A DNA stretch of 64,000 bases from Cystobasidiopsis lactophilus (GCA_001599975.1 BCIO01000005.1:1-64000), one strand, 5' to 3'. Counted from the stretch's first letter, positions 1 through 11,765 are shown. A program made the numbers and translations. The notes: generated by a model from the sequence alone, not told the origin.

Positions 1-547
1 ATATAAATAACTAATAACTAATAACTAAGAAGGTTTATGAGGGGAAAAGCGGTGGGGCAGATGGTCCGATAAAGCACGAATGATGGCTGGGAGAGGAAGG
101 CACGGCGTCCAACAATTTCGTTTGTTGCTTCTTTGTATATAGTTTTGCGACTGGAATTTCGACCAACCACATCGAATGAGTAGAAGGCTCGACTGGTGAA
201 AACAGAGCAAATTGCGTCAATTGCCGCCTGCATTTTTTTCATCTGAGGCATAGCGCGATATGGCTGACTGCAGTTGGTGGCGGGGCGCTAACTTTTCGCT
301 TTCGCCGACCACCATCCAAAACCAGCCTTGTCACTTCAGCAGTTTCATCCATCTTGAACGAGGGAGCTCTACATCCTAAAGCACCCGCTTTGAGCTCGTC
401 CAATTGGCGCCAGGCCGTTCATTTTCCTTCCCGCATTCAATTTCCGGCCTTGGCTTGTAAAGCGCCTGTTGCTGCTCTCTTGGTCTCGACCGTTGCTTCT
501 CGCCTGGAGAACCAAAGGTGTCCTGCAAAAGACGCGCTGGGTCCAGA
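1..547. other. Window edge and upstream region of the F-box gene
   Basis: No convincing gene is visible here. Bases 1-35 are AT-rich and carry direct repeats of TAACTAA. A 77-codon open frame on the minus strand (18-251) shows no recognisable motif and overlaps others of similar size, so I treat it as chance. The stretch from about 350 to 547 directly precedes the F-box start codon and probably holds its promoter and 5' leader. Confidence 0.4.
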
Positions 548-1990
548 ATGCCAACGATGGGAGACCAACAACAGCGGGCGCCAGATCTGTTCCAGATGTT
601 GCCAGTGGAGCTTTGGGAGGAGGTTTTGCGCATTCTCGAGCGGCAGGATCGCTCGTCTTTGCTGCGGATCTCTCTAGTCAGCAAGCGCTTCGCTGGATTG
701 GCGCGCGCTTTCATTTGGGCCACTCTAAACTTGTGAGTCCCCCGCCTGTGGCGCCCTCCTGACAGAGGCTGATAGCCAAGAAAACAGCACTCTGCCGTGG
801 CAGGCAGTGAAGAAATGGGGCAATAAGGGCTACCGGTGCCAGAAGCGAAGGACTACTTACCAGGATTTCGTGGGCCGCAAGAGCTGGATCCAATTGGACC
901 CCGACTTTTTGCGCAGCCTCCGCCTCCTCGACGTTGTTGATGCAGCCCCTGATCTTTTGAGGACAACCGAGCGCCTCCGTGTCTCTTTCACCCCAAGGCC
1001 AGGCGACACTATCCCCAACGAGGACACCTTCCGACGCTTGCGGCAAGTCCTCGAGGCTTCGCGCCGTTTGACGAATCTTGTCCTTGTCGGGCCGCAAGAG
1101 GACGGCCAATTTCCAGTGCCGACTGCACTGCTGGCTCCGCCATCCCTTCACCTCTCCCGGCACTTGACTTGCTGCCGCCTATCGTTCCTCACCGCGTCCG
1201 AGGCCGAAGCCATTCTTTCGGCGTGCCCCCCATGTCTCGTTCAGCTTGATTTGGGCCACATTACAATTGAAGGATCCTTCAGCACTTGGTGGCCTGCACA
1301 CTTCGTCATCTCCGAATTCACCTTCCTTGCGTGTAATCTTCCACCGACTTTCGCGTGCGAGCTGGCAGCACATTTGGCGCCTACTTTTATCGCCCTTGAT
1401 ACTGACGACCGTCACCTGCTTTCTACTGCTACTTTCCGCCACGTCAAGACGCTCGGCCTACGCCGCCCATTGGGACGGAAGCCCCCGCTGCTCCTCGAAT
1501 CGTCTATCCTTCAGCGCACATTTCCAGCCGCGGAGACGCTACTCACAACCTTCAACGCTACGGCAAGCGTATGCATCGCGGTACAAGACCTCCCTATCGT
1601 CCGCATTGACTGGGATCGACCCTGCTTCGAAGCGAACCCGTATCCCGCCCTCTGCCGGATTCTCTCCTCCCCAACTTTCTGCAGATCCTTGCGACACTTC
1701 CATATTCGATTCACGCAGAGTAACCCCGGCTTCGTAGAACCCAGTGCAGGCAAAGCGGAGTGTCAAGAAGCATGCAAGATGCGGAACCTCGAGTCGTTCG
1801 CTCTAGGTGCTGATCCTGTATCTTTTGGTCTCATCTAGTCCTGAAATGCGACTCAGTTGCCGCCCCTCTGGATTGGACCGCTCCATCTTGTGCGCCACTG
1901 AAGTCATGCCTCTTGCGCATGCTCCTTCCTGCCCCCATTCCGGTGGTTCCATACGCGCCTCTTGTAGAGCCTTCGCACGAAAAGCCGTAG
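548..1990 (+). CDS. F-box domain protein
   Basis: Likely substrate-receptor subunit of an SCF (SKP1-cullin-F-box) ubiquitin ligase. The first exon carries an F-box at about residues 10-55: a PDLFQMLPVELWEEVLRI start, then SLVSKRF and a conserved W (IWATL). The rest is leucine-rich without clear repeats, as is common for basidiomycete F-box proteins. Start chosen at ATG 548; a second ATG lies three codons on. A first intron runs about 733-775, with the frame open on both sides. A second intron is needed near 1807; the version 1807-1856 keeps frame and gives a C-terminus ending at 1990. Its 3' end faces the RING-finger gene 113 bp away. The substrate cannot be predicted. Confidence 0.72.
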
Positions 1991-2103
1991 CAGTTGGCTC
2001 TCAGCCCCGCCCAGCGAGCCAGAAGATCTTGGAGCAGGCAAGAGCTCAAGTGAAAGGTGTCAAAGTGCAAGGCATACAAGGCGAAAAAAAGTTACAAGGA
2101 CGA

Positions 2104-3886
2104 TTACAAAGAGGGCTGAGGCGGTGCAAGCAAAGGCGTTTGCTCGGTAGGAGGCGAGGCAGGAGCTGAGTCGGTCGAAGAAGTCGGGTCGGGCGCGATG
2201 GGCAGGCGGCAGACCGGCTGTTCTCCCAATGATGAGCGCAACCCCTTTCATCTGGCTAAGAAAACAGCTCACGCAGCACTTATTGGTTTGCAAAAACCAC
2301 TGAGGGATGCTCCACGAGCATGAGGTAGATCGTGAAGGGAGGAAGGATGAGACGCACCGGATCGACGCAGCTCGCATGCAGCAGATGCTGGCAAGGAAGA
2401 CACCGTACAGCCTCCCCTTGTTCGAACTCGGACAGGCAGATGGCACATTCTTTTTGATTAGAGAAGAAGCGCGAGGACTTGATGGACGAGAAGGGCCGAG
2501 GCGGGTTCTTGGCAGGATCTATGAGCGAGTCCTCGACCAAGTTGGGGTTGTACCAGACGCGAGCTCTGTGCCACAAGAGCAGAGCTCGTGTTCGAAGGCG
2601 GCTTGGCGGAGATGGTGCTTGTGTCGGAGTGGCGGCTTCCAGATCCGAGGTGGAAGGTGCTGGCTCTTGGTCCGACGGTGCGGCAGTGGGCGCTATCTTC
2701 TCTTCTCCGTCTTCGCCCCACCGTACCCATGGCAGATCGACCACCACTTGGCGCGGCGCCCGCTGTTGCCTTTCGAGCCGAAGAAGCCGGATTCGGTGGC
2801 TGAGCAGGGTGAACCTAGCGAGCCGCGAAGCGTTTGTCAGACGTGTCCGAAACCGAAGGAAAGATAACACAGTAAAGACTCACAACGTCATCACGGAGGG
2901 CAGAAAGAGGAGCAGGACCAAAAGATCGGTAATCTCCCTGCGAAAGATATGAGCGAGAAGGTCAAAACGGGAACGCCAACAACGCAGCACGAACCACTCC
3001 ATAAGATGATCTTTGGACAGCACGACCAGCGCGCCTTTCACAATCGAGTCGGGCCCAACCGAAGACGTCTCTTGGAAGACCCGCTTGAGCTCGAGGTAGG
3101 ATTTAGAGCTAACGAAGCAGCTTGGAATCGTGATGTCGGAAGTATCCGAAGGCGACCACATCCTACGTGCGGCTTTTTGGTGAGACTCGCTGATCAAGAG
3201 GTGAGAAGGGACCTACCCAACAAGCCCTGGACTGCCGATGGTCTCCCCCAAGCGAGAGTTCTCGACGTCGTTGCCTACAATGACTGCGATTGCACCTAGC
3301 GACATGGCGTGGCGGACCTTCTCGACAAAAGAGCAGCCGCCGCGTTCGATCAAAGCGATCCAGTCTGGAGGCGGCCGGACGTTCTTGGACGCTGGCCCTG
3401 GGCTTGCAGAGACATTGGCAGGGCAGCCGCGGTTGTTGAGGACAGAAGGCTGGTCGACAAAGAGGGAGATAGGCGCCAAGTGGCCGGGCAAACCCTCCGA
3501 GCTGGTGACATGAGCTCCAAAGGCAGCTGGTCTCGAGATGTGATACGCCCCGGTAGCCTGCACGGTGTCCGTTAGCACCAGAGCAGACTAGTGAATGAAA
3601 GCCGAGTGAAACTGACCTGAACAAAGACTGAGGATTCACTCCACGACGAGGTCCAGCCGCTGCCGCTGCTCCAAGCCCACTCGTCCGTTTCGAAGTCATT
3701 TCTCGAGTCGCCATCGCTCAAGTCCGTCTCGATGCCGACAACCGCCTCTTCCAACCAGACCGCGAGATCGCCGACAGAATGGCCGACGTGGAAGGACGAG
3801 AACTTGAGGAAGTAAACGAGCACGGCCAGCAGAGCGCCAAGGTTTAAGCCAACGCTGAGGCCGGACCAGAAGCGCAGGGCGGGCAT
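2104..3886 (-). CDS. PA-TM-RING type E3 ubiquitin ligase
   Basis: Membrane-anchored RING-H2 ubiquitin ligase of the protease-associated (PA) domain class, normally acting on endosomes, vacuole or ER. The N-terminus has a signal-anchor (LNLGALLAVLVYFL). The middle carries a PA domain with the typical WIALIERGGCSFVEKVRHA and GAIAVIVGND stretches. A second membrane segment follows (ITDLLVLLLFLPSV). The C-terminal RING-H2 reads CAIC, then C-Q-H-L-L-H-A-S-C, then after an intron a CPVC end; this reconstruction needs introns near 2296-2340 and 2216-2262. A short polar tail ends at the stop at 2104. The junction after the N-terminal exon is best read as a 59-nt intron (3558-3616) with a GCTAAC branch site. 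Exons are well supported by family order; exact junctions less so. Confidence 0.78.
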
Positions 3887-4112
3887 GGCGGGCTTCGGCA
3901 GGTCGACAGACCCAACAACTCAACAGCAGACACGTTGGTGGCAACGGGAAGAGGAGAAGGGATTGGAATGGGGGGCTCCCGTTCAATTTTGATCCCCACG
4001 TCGGTGGCGAACTTGTGCTATTCGACGGGCTACGGCAAGTTAAACAGTGTGCAGCAAGGGTTTCCCATTGCAAAAGACAGGCATGAACAGGTGCAAAGTG
4101 ATGCGCGGGGTC

Positions 4113-7100
4113 TTAGAAGTACACTCTGTGTGACGCCATGATGTTCAGGACTGATTGTTTGGGGCAAGGCAAGCACAACGCACTGAGCAACATCGGCAGC
4201 GCCAAAGGCCATTTGACAGGTCGGGCACTTGCGCTGGCGCAGGGCGAGGCGTTGCTCGATGCATTCGTGGCATACTGTGCGAAAAGCCACTTAGAAAAAA
4301 CCGACCTCGGTGACAACCCGACTCACAAAGGTGATAGCAGCGGGTGATAACGTGTGACTTGAAGCGTATTTGACAGCTTGTGCACTTGAGCATTTTCTGT
4401 GTTGGCGCGTGAGCAAAGCAGGCAAGCAAAGGGAAAGGCGCCGGGAACGCACAGTGAGGTCTGCATTAAACTTCTCCAGCTCGTCGACTTTGGCGCCAGA
4501 GATGGAGCTGGTGCCGTTCGTGAGGATGGTGGTGGGTGCTTCGGCCGCTTCCTTGTCCTTGACCTGCTGCTTTTGGGCCTGCCGCTCCAATCGCGCCACC
4601 TGCTCCTCCAACCTGCGCCGACTGGCCGACTCGTGCTCCAAAGAAACGGCACGATCTTGTAGGGCGGACTGAAGCTGTTCGAGGGTCTGTCAGAACGAAG
4701 CCAAGATCGGCAGAACTGGGCTCAGAGACGAACCTGCGAGAGCTGAGCGTGCAACTCTTGGGTCTGCGAGTTGAGCTCGTTCCGCTCCAGTTCGAGGGTG
4801 GTGACTTTGCGCCGGTACACCTCGCGGGATTCGCCTTGCAAGCTGACTTCCTTCTCCACTGCCGCCTGTGCGAATAAAGCAGGACCAATAGTTTCAGCCA
4901 AACGACGAGACGCAGAGCGAAGGGCCAAACGCACCAATTGAGCCAAGAGCGCATTCCTGTTCTCCGACATGGTCTCCATCGTCTTGACCTGTTTCTCTGA
5001 GGCCCGCGCCAGCACTTGGTTTTCGGCCTGCAGCTGCTCCTTCGATCGCATGGCCGCAAAGTACCGATTGTCCGCCTTGGTTTTCTGTTCGAGTTCCCGG
5101 GTGAAAATGTCAACGGGAGCATTGATAACGCGGAGGGCACAAACGAACCTCGGTAATCAAGCGCGTCAGCTTCTCTTCGTACTGGATCAGGTTGAGGATC
5201 TTCTCCCGGTTCTGGCCGTCCAAGACCTGCCAGGCGGCCGACAACTTGTCCACTTCGGCTAGAAGCATCGAGCTGGACTGTTCGATGACCCGTTCGCTTC
5301 AGAATCGTGTCAAGAAATCAGGGAAGAAAGGGGACAACGAACAGCCTCTTGAGCCTTCAAGCTGGCTTCGAGCACTTTGATCTTATCCTCCTTCTCTTGC
5401 AACTTGGGCGCCAAAGCGTCGCCGTCGGGTCCGAGAACGCTTTCCAGTTTGGCCAGCTTAGACTTGGTGGTGGCGAGCTCTTGCCTGGCGAGGGACTCTG
5501 ACTTGACCAAGGTGTGAGCATCGGACGAAAGGGAGGTGTAGGAGGCGAGCTGGTCTCGGAGGGAAGCTGCGTTGCCATTGGCGGTGTTGAGCTTCTCGCG
5601 GAGGAGGGCGATCTGATCCTCGAGGTCGCCGTTGGCTGTGGAGGTTTCGAGTTGGACGCCCTCCATGTCGCCCGCTTCGGCCGCCAACTTCAACCGCAGG
5701 CGTTTGACTTCGCTCTTCATGGCCAATATGCGGTCCTGTGTGGCGGTCTTTGAGGGCAATCCAATGGTGGATGAAGGACAGGGCCGCAAACGCACCTCTT
5801 TGGCATTGGCCATCTGGCGAACCTGGTCGACCGACTTGAGCTTCTCTTGGTCTCTGGCCCTGAGGTCCATGAGCTCGGCCTTGAGCTCCTCGCGCTGGCT
5901 CCTGATGCGGTTCACGTCCTGGTCCTTGGCCATGACCCTCCTGGTGAGCTCGTCGATCTGGCCGGTCGCCTCCTTCAGCACCGACTCGCGCCAGGTGGTC
6001 TGCTGCTCCCGCAAGGCGTTGGACTCCTTCAAGGTGGCCTGGAAGTCGATGCGGATGGAGTCGGCCTCTTGGGTGATGGATTCGAGCTCGGCCTTGAGGG
6101 AGCGGTACATGCTGGATTCGAGGATGACTTCTTGTGGGATGTGTGAGAGCTGTTTGCGCGAGAGGCCATCAGTCTAGACTGAAGGGGGGCAATAAAAAAG
6201 GAGGCAAGAGACGAACCTGGAGCTTGAGGTCGTCAATCTCGCGGATGAGGCGGATGCGGTCGTTGCGGATGTCGTCGATCTCCGCGAGGCGGGAGGAGGC
6301 CAGGTGGGTGAGCTCTTGGAGCTCGGTGGAGTCGACGAGCATGGCGTGCTCGGCCTTGGGCTGCTGCTCCTGCATCTTAGCCAGGCTGGCGTCCTGTGCG
6401 TCCGCAAGTGACGATGTCAGACAGGAAACATTGTCAGAGTGCAAGGCGACGCAGAACGCACGGGTTGGGCGACTGGCAAGGGCGGCGAGGGAGCAACCGA
6501 GGCCGGGTCCACCTTCACATCCGCCTTGGAGGGCATCGGCAAGTCCTGCTCGGCCGCTTCAACCCGGAGTGCTTTGGCCAGCGACTGTGACTTTGCGCGG
6601 TCGAGCTGCTTCTCGGTGCGGGTCAAGGCCTCCTCCTTGGCGGCGAGGGCCAGCTGGGCCTTATCGAGCTTGGCGGCGAGGGCGTCCTTCGCTCTGGTGG
6701 CCTGCAACGCCTGCTGGGTCAATGAGGCGCACTTGGCGGACAAGTCAGACAAGGATGGCCCCTGTTGCTGCTGGGCGAGGATGGAGGAGATGAGGGCGAG
6801 GGTGGCGTTTGAGAAGTCTTGGATTTTGGCGGGCGAGTCGAGCAGGGCTGCCGGGTCGCCGTCCAAGCGCATGGCCAGCGTCTGGGCCTGGGCAGAGGGA
6901 CACAACGAAGCCAAAGAGGCCAGCAAGGTGTGCCAGGCAGCGAGGAGCGAGGCTTGAGTGGAAGTCAAGGCGTCGAGCTGGCCGAGCAAGCCTGAAGCCT
7001 CATCCTGGGATTTATCGAGTTGGCGCTTGTACTCTCGCATCTGGCGGTGCACGGCGGCCTGTTTGTTGATCGTCAGTGGCATTCACAAGGGCATCTCAGC

Positions 7101-7370
7101 GGGAGAGGGCAGCGCACCTTTTGGAATTGCTGTTTGACACGCGGGGGGCCATCACTGAGCCTCTGTTGCCCTGTATATACCAGTCCCCAAGGACGATGAA
7201 CGCACCTCTAAGTCGCCCTCGTCCAAGCCGAAGAGGGTCGAGTCGTCGGCATTTTGCGATTTCAGCTTTTTCGCGGGTCGCTCAGCCTGGCTGCTGCTGT
7301 GGCCCGCTGAGGGCGAGGCAGGCGAGGGCCGCTTGAGAGTGAGGACCGCGGGCTTGAGCTCGTCGTTCAT
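4113..7370 (-). CDS. BRE1: E3 ubiquitin-protein ligase BRE1
   Basis: Nuclear ligase that, with RAD6, monoubiquitinates histone H2B, a mark needed for efficient H3K4 and H3K79 methylation. The protein starts with a basic, low-complexity segment (ERPAKKLKSQ), followed by many exons of heptad coiled coil (for example RSQREELKAELMDLRARDQ), then a C-terminal RING. The RING runs KCTSCQIRFKSHVITRCYH, then LCHECIEQRLALRQRKCPTC once an intron is removed; RQRKCP is diagnostic of BRE1. A last intron (about 58 nt) joins ADVAQ to a VYF end at 4113, matching the short hydrophobic tail of the family. ATG 7370 is preferred; the frame stays open to 7385. It is transcribed divergently from SHE9, with 113 bp between start codons. 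Confidence 0.88.
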
Positions 7371-7483
7371 CTCTGCGCCACACACACAAGAAGCAGCGGT
7401 CGTCTGCGGCCAAGTTGTGCAAGTTGCTCCAAGTCTGCCAAATTATGCACTTTCACTTTTGAGACTTGCGTGATTGTTTGCAT
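7371..7483. promoter_or_regulatory. Shared divergent promoter, BRE1 / SHE9
   Basis: Only 113 bp separate the start codons of BRE1 (minus) and SHE9 (plus), so their core promoters must share this interval. I see no clear TATA box. Confidence 0.5.
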
Positions 7484-8765
7484 ATGGTTCAGCGTGCACG
7501 GCTCCGTCTCAGTGTCTGGCCGAACTCAGGGCCAGGGAAAAGGCTGCTTTCAACCTCCTGCCCAGCTTGTAGCTCCTCAGCGTCCTCCTCGGCCAACAAT
7601 GCCTTCAAGCAGCAGTTCTCCACCGCCTTGGAGAAGCAGAAGCTGGCCATCCAGGTCAGGCTCGAAGCCCTGTCCCAGGATCTGTCCAAATACAGCGGCT
7701 ACGGCTCGATTGAAGGGTTGAAGGCCCAGGTGGAGCAGTATGGTGGGTTGCACATTTCTTGTGGACACTTCAAAGTGGTCTTATTGTGTAAGGACACCAT
7801 GCAGAATCGCACTTGCTGCAGAGCCGGACAGCAGCCGCCACGGCTAAGCAGGCCTACTCCGCCGCAGTCCAAGCCAGGGCCGCCTCTCAGGTTCTTGCCC
7901 TTTCTTCCCTGCTTACAGAACTTGATTCTGATATTGTAAAGTGAGTGAGAACAGAGGGAAACGAACAACCTGTTGTCCCGGAAAGACTCGTGGACTTCGG
8001 CCGACGTGGCCCGCTTCACCGAGCTCGTCAGGCAGGACCACGACAACGAGATGAGCGAGCGGGAGCGCAAGATGGAGGTCGACCAGGCCGAGCAGGACGT
8101 CGAGCGGCTCTTCACTTTGTTGCAAGTTTAGCTTCCCTGACTTGATCAGTTTCTGGAAAGCTGATAGTTGGGGGTGAAATATTGCAGAATGAGGGCTATC
8201 CTAGCAAGGTATCACGAAGAGCAAGTGTGGTCGGACAAGGTGCGCAGGCGGATTTCACACTAGAGATCTGTCAAGAAGGAGATCTCTAAAACAGGCTGGT
8301 TTCTGCGCACAGATCCGCTCGCTCTCAACATATGGCTCTTTGGCGATCACCGGCGTCAACGTGCTCATCTTTTTGCTCGCCTTGGTCCTCGTTGAACCTT
8401 GGCGGCGGCGGAAACTGATCGACCGGTTGGAACAGAGGTGCGCGCGATTCCCCTCTTCGCTAGTCATTTGGCCCTGACCTCAGACTTCTTTGGATTTTTG
8501 CTCGTACAGAATGACGGATCGGGAAGCTGCCATCCTCGCTAAATCTGACCAGACTCTCGTGGCGCTCTCGGACCAGATTCACCAGGCGCTGACTCCCTCC
8601 TCTTCTTCAATACCACCTCCTGTCTCACCACCGCCGAAAGAGGATGAGCCAGTACCTCCATTAGAGGCAAAGGAGCAAAAGGTCGAATGGCAGTTCGTCC
8701 TTGTCGGGTTGGGAGGGGCGGCATTAGGGCTGGGGATCGGGGTGCTGGGCAATTTATTTCGCTGA
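7484..8765 (+). CDS. SHE9: SHE9/MDM33-like mitochondrial inner-membrane protein
   Basis: Inner-membrane protein that affects mitochondrial morphology (SHE9/MDM33 family). The start at ATG 7484 gives an Arg/Ser-rich presequence suited to matrix import. Family landmarks appear in order after splicing: a coiled coil beginning EKQKLAIQVRLEALSQDLSKY, SRTAAATAKQAYSAAVQARAASQ, then RETNNLLSRKDSWTSADVARF, then ILARYHEEQVWSDK. The first hydrophobic segment (AITGVNVLIFLLALVLVEPWRRRK) and a second near the C-terminus (LVGLGGAALGLGIGVLGNLF) follow. Introns inferred: between EQY and SRTA, one of 64 nt after RAASQ, and three further downstream. Recognition is strong; exact junctions are by eye. Confidence 0.85.
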
Positions 8766-9571
8766 GGAGGGAAAGCTCTTTTATAGAACATCACCACTCT
8801 TGCTCTTGTTACCACTGCTCGACAAGCATCCCATCCAATTGAGACCCAGCACTTCTCGCCTCAGCTCATGCTATCAGTGGCGAATTTTGGCCGAAGCGTG
8901 ATCTTCCCTGGTCCACCACTTGCGCCTCAGATTGGCCGACCTTAGCAATGAACCAGAGTCCTCAGGGGCTGTTTTTTGATCTGTCCAAAGAGAAGGGAGA
9001 CGAGATTCTCGGTTTCGATGAACAATTTGCGAGTTTGATCTTGAGCCTTGCTGATTGAATCCGTGCCTCCGGCCATGGCTTCGTTGCCTGCCCACCTCAC
9101 AAATGCCCAAGGTGGTTGTCCAACGGTGTTCTGTACCAACTCTGTCCCTGAACATCTTCCCGACTTTGTTCAGCCATTGGCAGCTCAGCCTTCTTTGTGC
9201 CTGCATAAAGTGACCCTGACTTCCGGCACGCTAGCAGCCCTCTTCGTTTCTCCAAGAAATCGCTTTGTTCCAAGGAAGTCCCTTCAATAACCAGGTTTTG
9301 CATGCAGGCCCGAGCCCCTTGTTCTCTGCGTACGGACAGAAGGGATCAGAGGCACGGAGACTGGTTGGGCCCATTCTCAGTCTCTCCTCTCCAACCACGA
9401 CTGTCCGCATTTTCAGGTACGAATGTCTCTTTGTTCTTCTCTAACATCTTGCCTGACCTTTTGGCGAACTCCGCAGCTCTTACGTTCCTGCTGACGTGCC
9501 TTGGATTTCGCTTTGCCCAAACGTTCCATTTGCCAGAAGAAGAAAGCCATTTCATCCTCTTTGCGACTGCG
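8766..9571. other. Intergenic stretch upstream of the unknown-family gene
   Basis: No recognisable gene. Short open frames on the plus strand (8948-9058 and 9048-9290) look mildly protein-like but match nothing I know. A plausible intron (GTACGA..CCGCAG, about 9418-9475) would extend the downstream gene's frame back to an ATG at 9302, so part of this stretch may be its 5' leader or first exon. Confidence 0.35.
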
Positions 9572-10408
9572 ATGACGCCGCCGACTGAAACAACTCTCGG
9601 CCGCTATACGGCCGGCGAATGGATGTTCTCCCAGCCCAGTGGCGTTCCTCAACTCGCCCTTCCCATCTTTCATGTTGTCAACGCCACTGAAAGTCAGACT
9701 GATGAACCCGTCATTACGGTCATTGGGCGTCTCGTTCCTAGTCAAAACAGTGAGTAATGCAACTTCTCGTGTCCATGAGCAGACTGCTAACAAGACGAGC
9801 AGACGATAGACGGGATCTAGAAGTCACGTACGACGATAAACGAGTCCGGTACATGACAACCGCGACTGCACTGACCGGCTACCTGTCCCACTCCGCGGCT
9901 AGTGAAGAGTACTGGAGCGTCTCCAAATTCGCGACCCTGAAATTCCTCGCCGATGCCAAACTAGGGACGAGCAGACCGCTTATCTGGACCCGTGTTACGG
10001 ATGCCGAGTACGCTGCTGTTGCTGGGAAAGTCTTGCTGAACTGGCTGGGTCCTGCCAAAGCGGTGCAAATGATACGCTCGCCTCACTTCCATCTACCAAA
10101 CGGACCGACTGCCCGCGCCAAGGATCACTACTACTCTGACTGCATACCCTACATCACCTCCGGTTGTTTTGCTCACCTGATTCAAGTTGATCCATCGGAC
10201 AGTAGCAAACATTGGATAGTCTTTGTCTTGCGGGACCTCGAGGAGCTCAAGGCGAGTCGTTGTGTGAGCTTCGAAGGGGTAAACACTCATTCACAACTGC
10301 CAGAAACTTCATGAATGCAAGGCGGACGCCTGCGATCACAACGGGTGCGCAATGCTCGCCCACAACAAGCATTTGCAGCAAGCTGGCGGCCCTCCCCAGA
10401 GGTCTTGA
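9572..10408 (+). CDS. Uncharacterised protein, paralogue of the 23.6-24.5 kb gene
   Basis: I do not recognise this family. After splicing the protein has about 245 residues, with no signal peptide or membrane segment from ATG 9572. It is clearly homologous to the minus-strand gene at 23608-24467: shared blocks are V-x-YDD-x-x-VR, a YWSVSKFATLKFL-like block, G-x-x-LL-x-x-L-x-P, a YY-x4-P[YF] block and an [HW]xxFV[LV] block. Both end in HEC-x4-C-x-H-x2-3-C, which could bind zinc. Both share an intron at the same place and phase (here 9750-9802) and a second just before the HEC motif (10264-10303 with a GTGAGC donor, or a GC-donor variant starting upstream at 10252). An in-frame ATG at 9302 would give a longer product. 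Confidence 0.62.
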
Positions 10409-10450
10409 TTACCTAACTCACCTACTCGTACACCACCAATCACCTGCACA

Positions 10451-10545
10451 AGGGGCGACGGCGGCCTTCTCTATTGCAATCAGATGTCCTCGTATCATGA
10501 CCACAAAGTGGTATCCACACCTACGACACGTGCATTGAGCCACCC
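10451..10545. repeat. Diverged dispersed repeat, copy A
   Basis: About 80-95 bp resembling 11927-12012 in the same orientation, at roughly 75-80% identity by eye. The best core is TATTGCAATCAGATGTCCTC followed by GTATCATGACCACAAAGTGG. It lies between the stop of the plus-strand unknown gene (10408) and the stop of a minus-strand gene (10701), so it is not part of an assigned exon. It contains CCAC-AAA-GTGG, a potential hairpin. Function unknown. Confidence 0.6.
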
Positions 10546-10700
10546 AATCTGCCTTCGACTCCCAAGAACTTGTACATGACGCTTGCGAGCTCCATCTCAA
10601 AAGAACCAGCTCTGGATGGCGAATCTCAATTTCTGGCTAGTCATCAAAGGCAAAGTCTTTCCCGTTTCCTAATTCCTCATAATTCCATCATCCCACACAT

Positions 10701-11765
10701 CTAATACAGCAGCGGACCTCCGTGCCACGTGCCCCTCAATTGAGGAACATGTTGCTCTTTGAAGGCCTGTAGACAGGCGAGGTAGATGGGCCTGCTGTCC
10801 AATGGCCGCATCCCTTCCTCGAGCTCGAACCGCTTTGCTGGACGTGGAACATCTGGTATGTAAGTGCTGGCGATGCGCGCAGCTTCAAAAAATGTGTTCC
10901 TAGATTAATAAAGTGGGCAAGCTTACGAAACGACGGTTTGCTCGCGGGGAAACTCGCCCTGTCGGACGCAGTTCCACAGCTCGAGTGTGACCGGCACCTT
11001 GAAGAAGGTCAGAGATGAGCCAGTGATGGTGAGTCCTGCCATGACATCGCGCTCTAGGGCACTCAGCCCCGCATTCAACCGCCAAAGGTTGTTCTGGGCG
11101 AAGGCGGCAATGCACGCGCCAACGAGCGACGCCTCTACATCGCAACGAGGGGCGTCCTCGTCATTGCGCCGATCGATCTGCAAGACCAGCGAAATTTGTT
11201 CCGTCGGTCTGTAAGTTTCGTCGAAAAGTGGGTAGTGCAAAGTCAGGTCAGGGGTGGTCAGCGTCCTAAAAGGCAACAGTCAGTTTCTAACTGACGGGAA
11301 AGCGCTGACAGCGTACTCTGTGCCTCCCACGACCAACGGCAGCGGAAAGTGATGCAAGGTGATCCCAATGCAGTCCGAAGTGAAGTCCATGGCGTGCAGC
11401 AACACCGACATGTATTCGCACTTTGAAGTTGTTGACCGAATCCGATTCAGAAAGCAGACGAGCTCGAACAAAGTACGAGACTGGTTTGGTGGATCCATGT
11501 TTGGGGTGACGGCAAAGGCGGCAACATTTGGATCTGACGGAGGCGGCAATTGGTCAACGGGGGTGCCAAAGAAGTCGACGGCAGATTGGATGACCAGCGC
11601 GATGTTGTCTGATAAAATGGCTGCTTTCAGCGAGCCATAGAGCTGTTTAGAGGAACGCTGGCACAAACATGAAGCTAGATCAGCAAATGTCCATTCAGCA
11701 GTCGGCTTGCACGGTGACGGATTGCCACCCATTGTCCCGCCGGGCTGGGAGCGACCTGCTGCCAT
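10701..11765 (-). CDS. Hypothetical protein
   Basis: No family recognised. The start at ATG 11765 gives a soluble protein of about 300 residues. The first exon contains a helical part (SSKQLYGSLKAAILSDNIALVIQ) and a Phe/Leu-rich part (FELVCFLNRI, MDFTSDCIGITLHHFPLP). The second exon begins LTTPDLTLHYPLFDETY and runs to EFPREQTVVS. A donor after VVS and an acceptor about 60 nt on (ATCGCCAG) lead to a last exon with TYIPDVPRPAKRFELEEG, ending at 10701. A 27-nt intron would also keep frame, but 60 nt fits the local norm better. It lies convergent to the unknown-family gene and downstream of the flavin monooxygenase on the same strand. Confidence 0.55.

Noticed and set aside
18-251. 77-codon minus-strand frame at the window edge
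   Set aside because: No motif, and two more open frames of similar size overlap it, which is typical of chance.
1807-1838. 32-nt intron in the F-box gene
   Set aside because: An acceptor at 1856 gives a 50-nt intron with the same frame, which is nearer the usual length.
3588-3616. 29-nt intron in the RING-finger gene
   Set aside because: A 59-nt alternative (3558-3616) keeps frame and contains a good GCTAAC branch site.
10899-10925. 27-nt intron in the hypothetical gene at 10.7 kb
   Set aside because: A 60-nt intron with the same donor also keeps frame and is more typical here.
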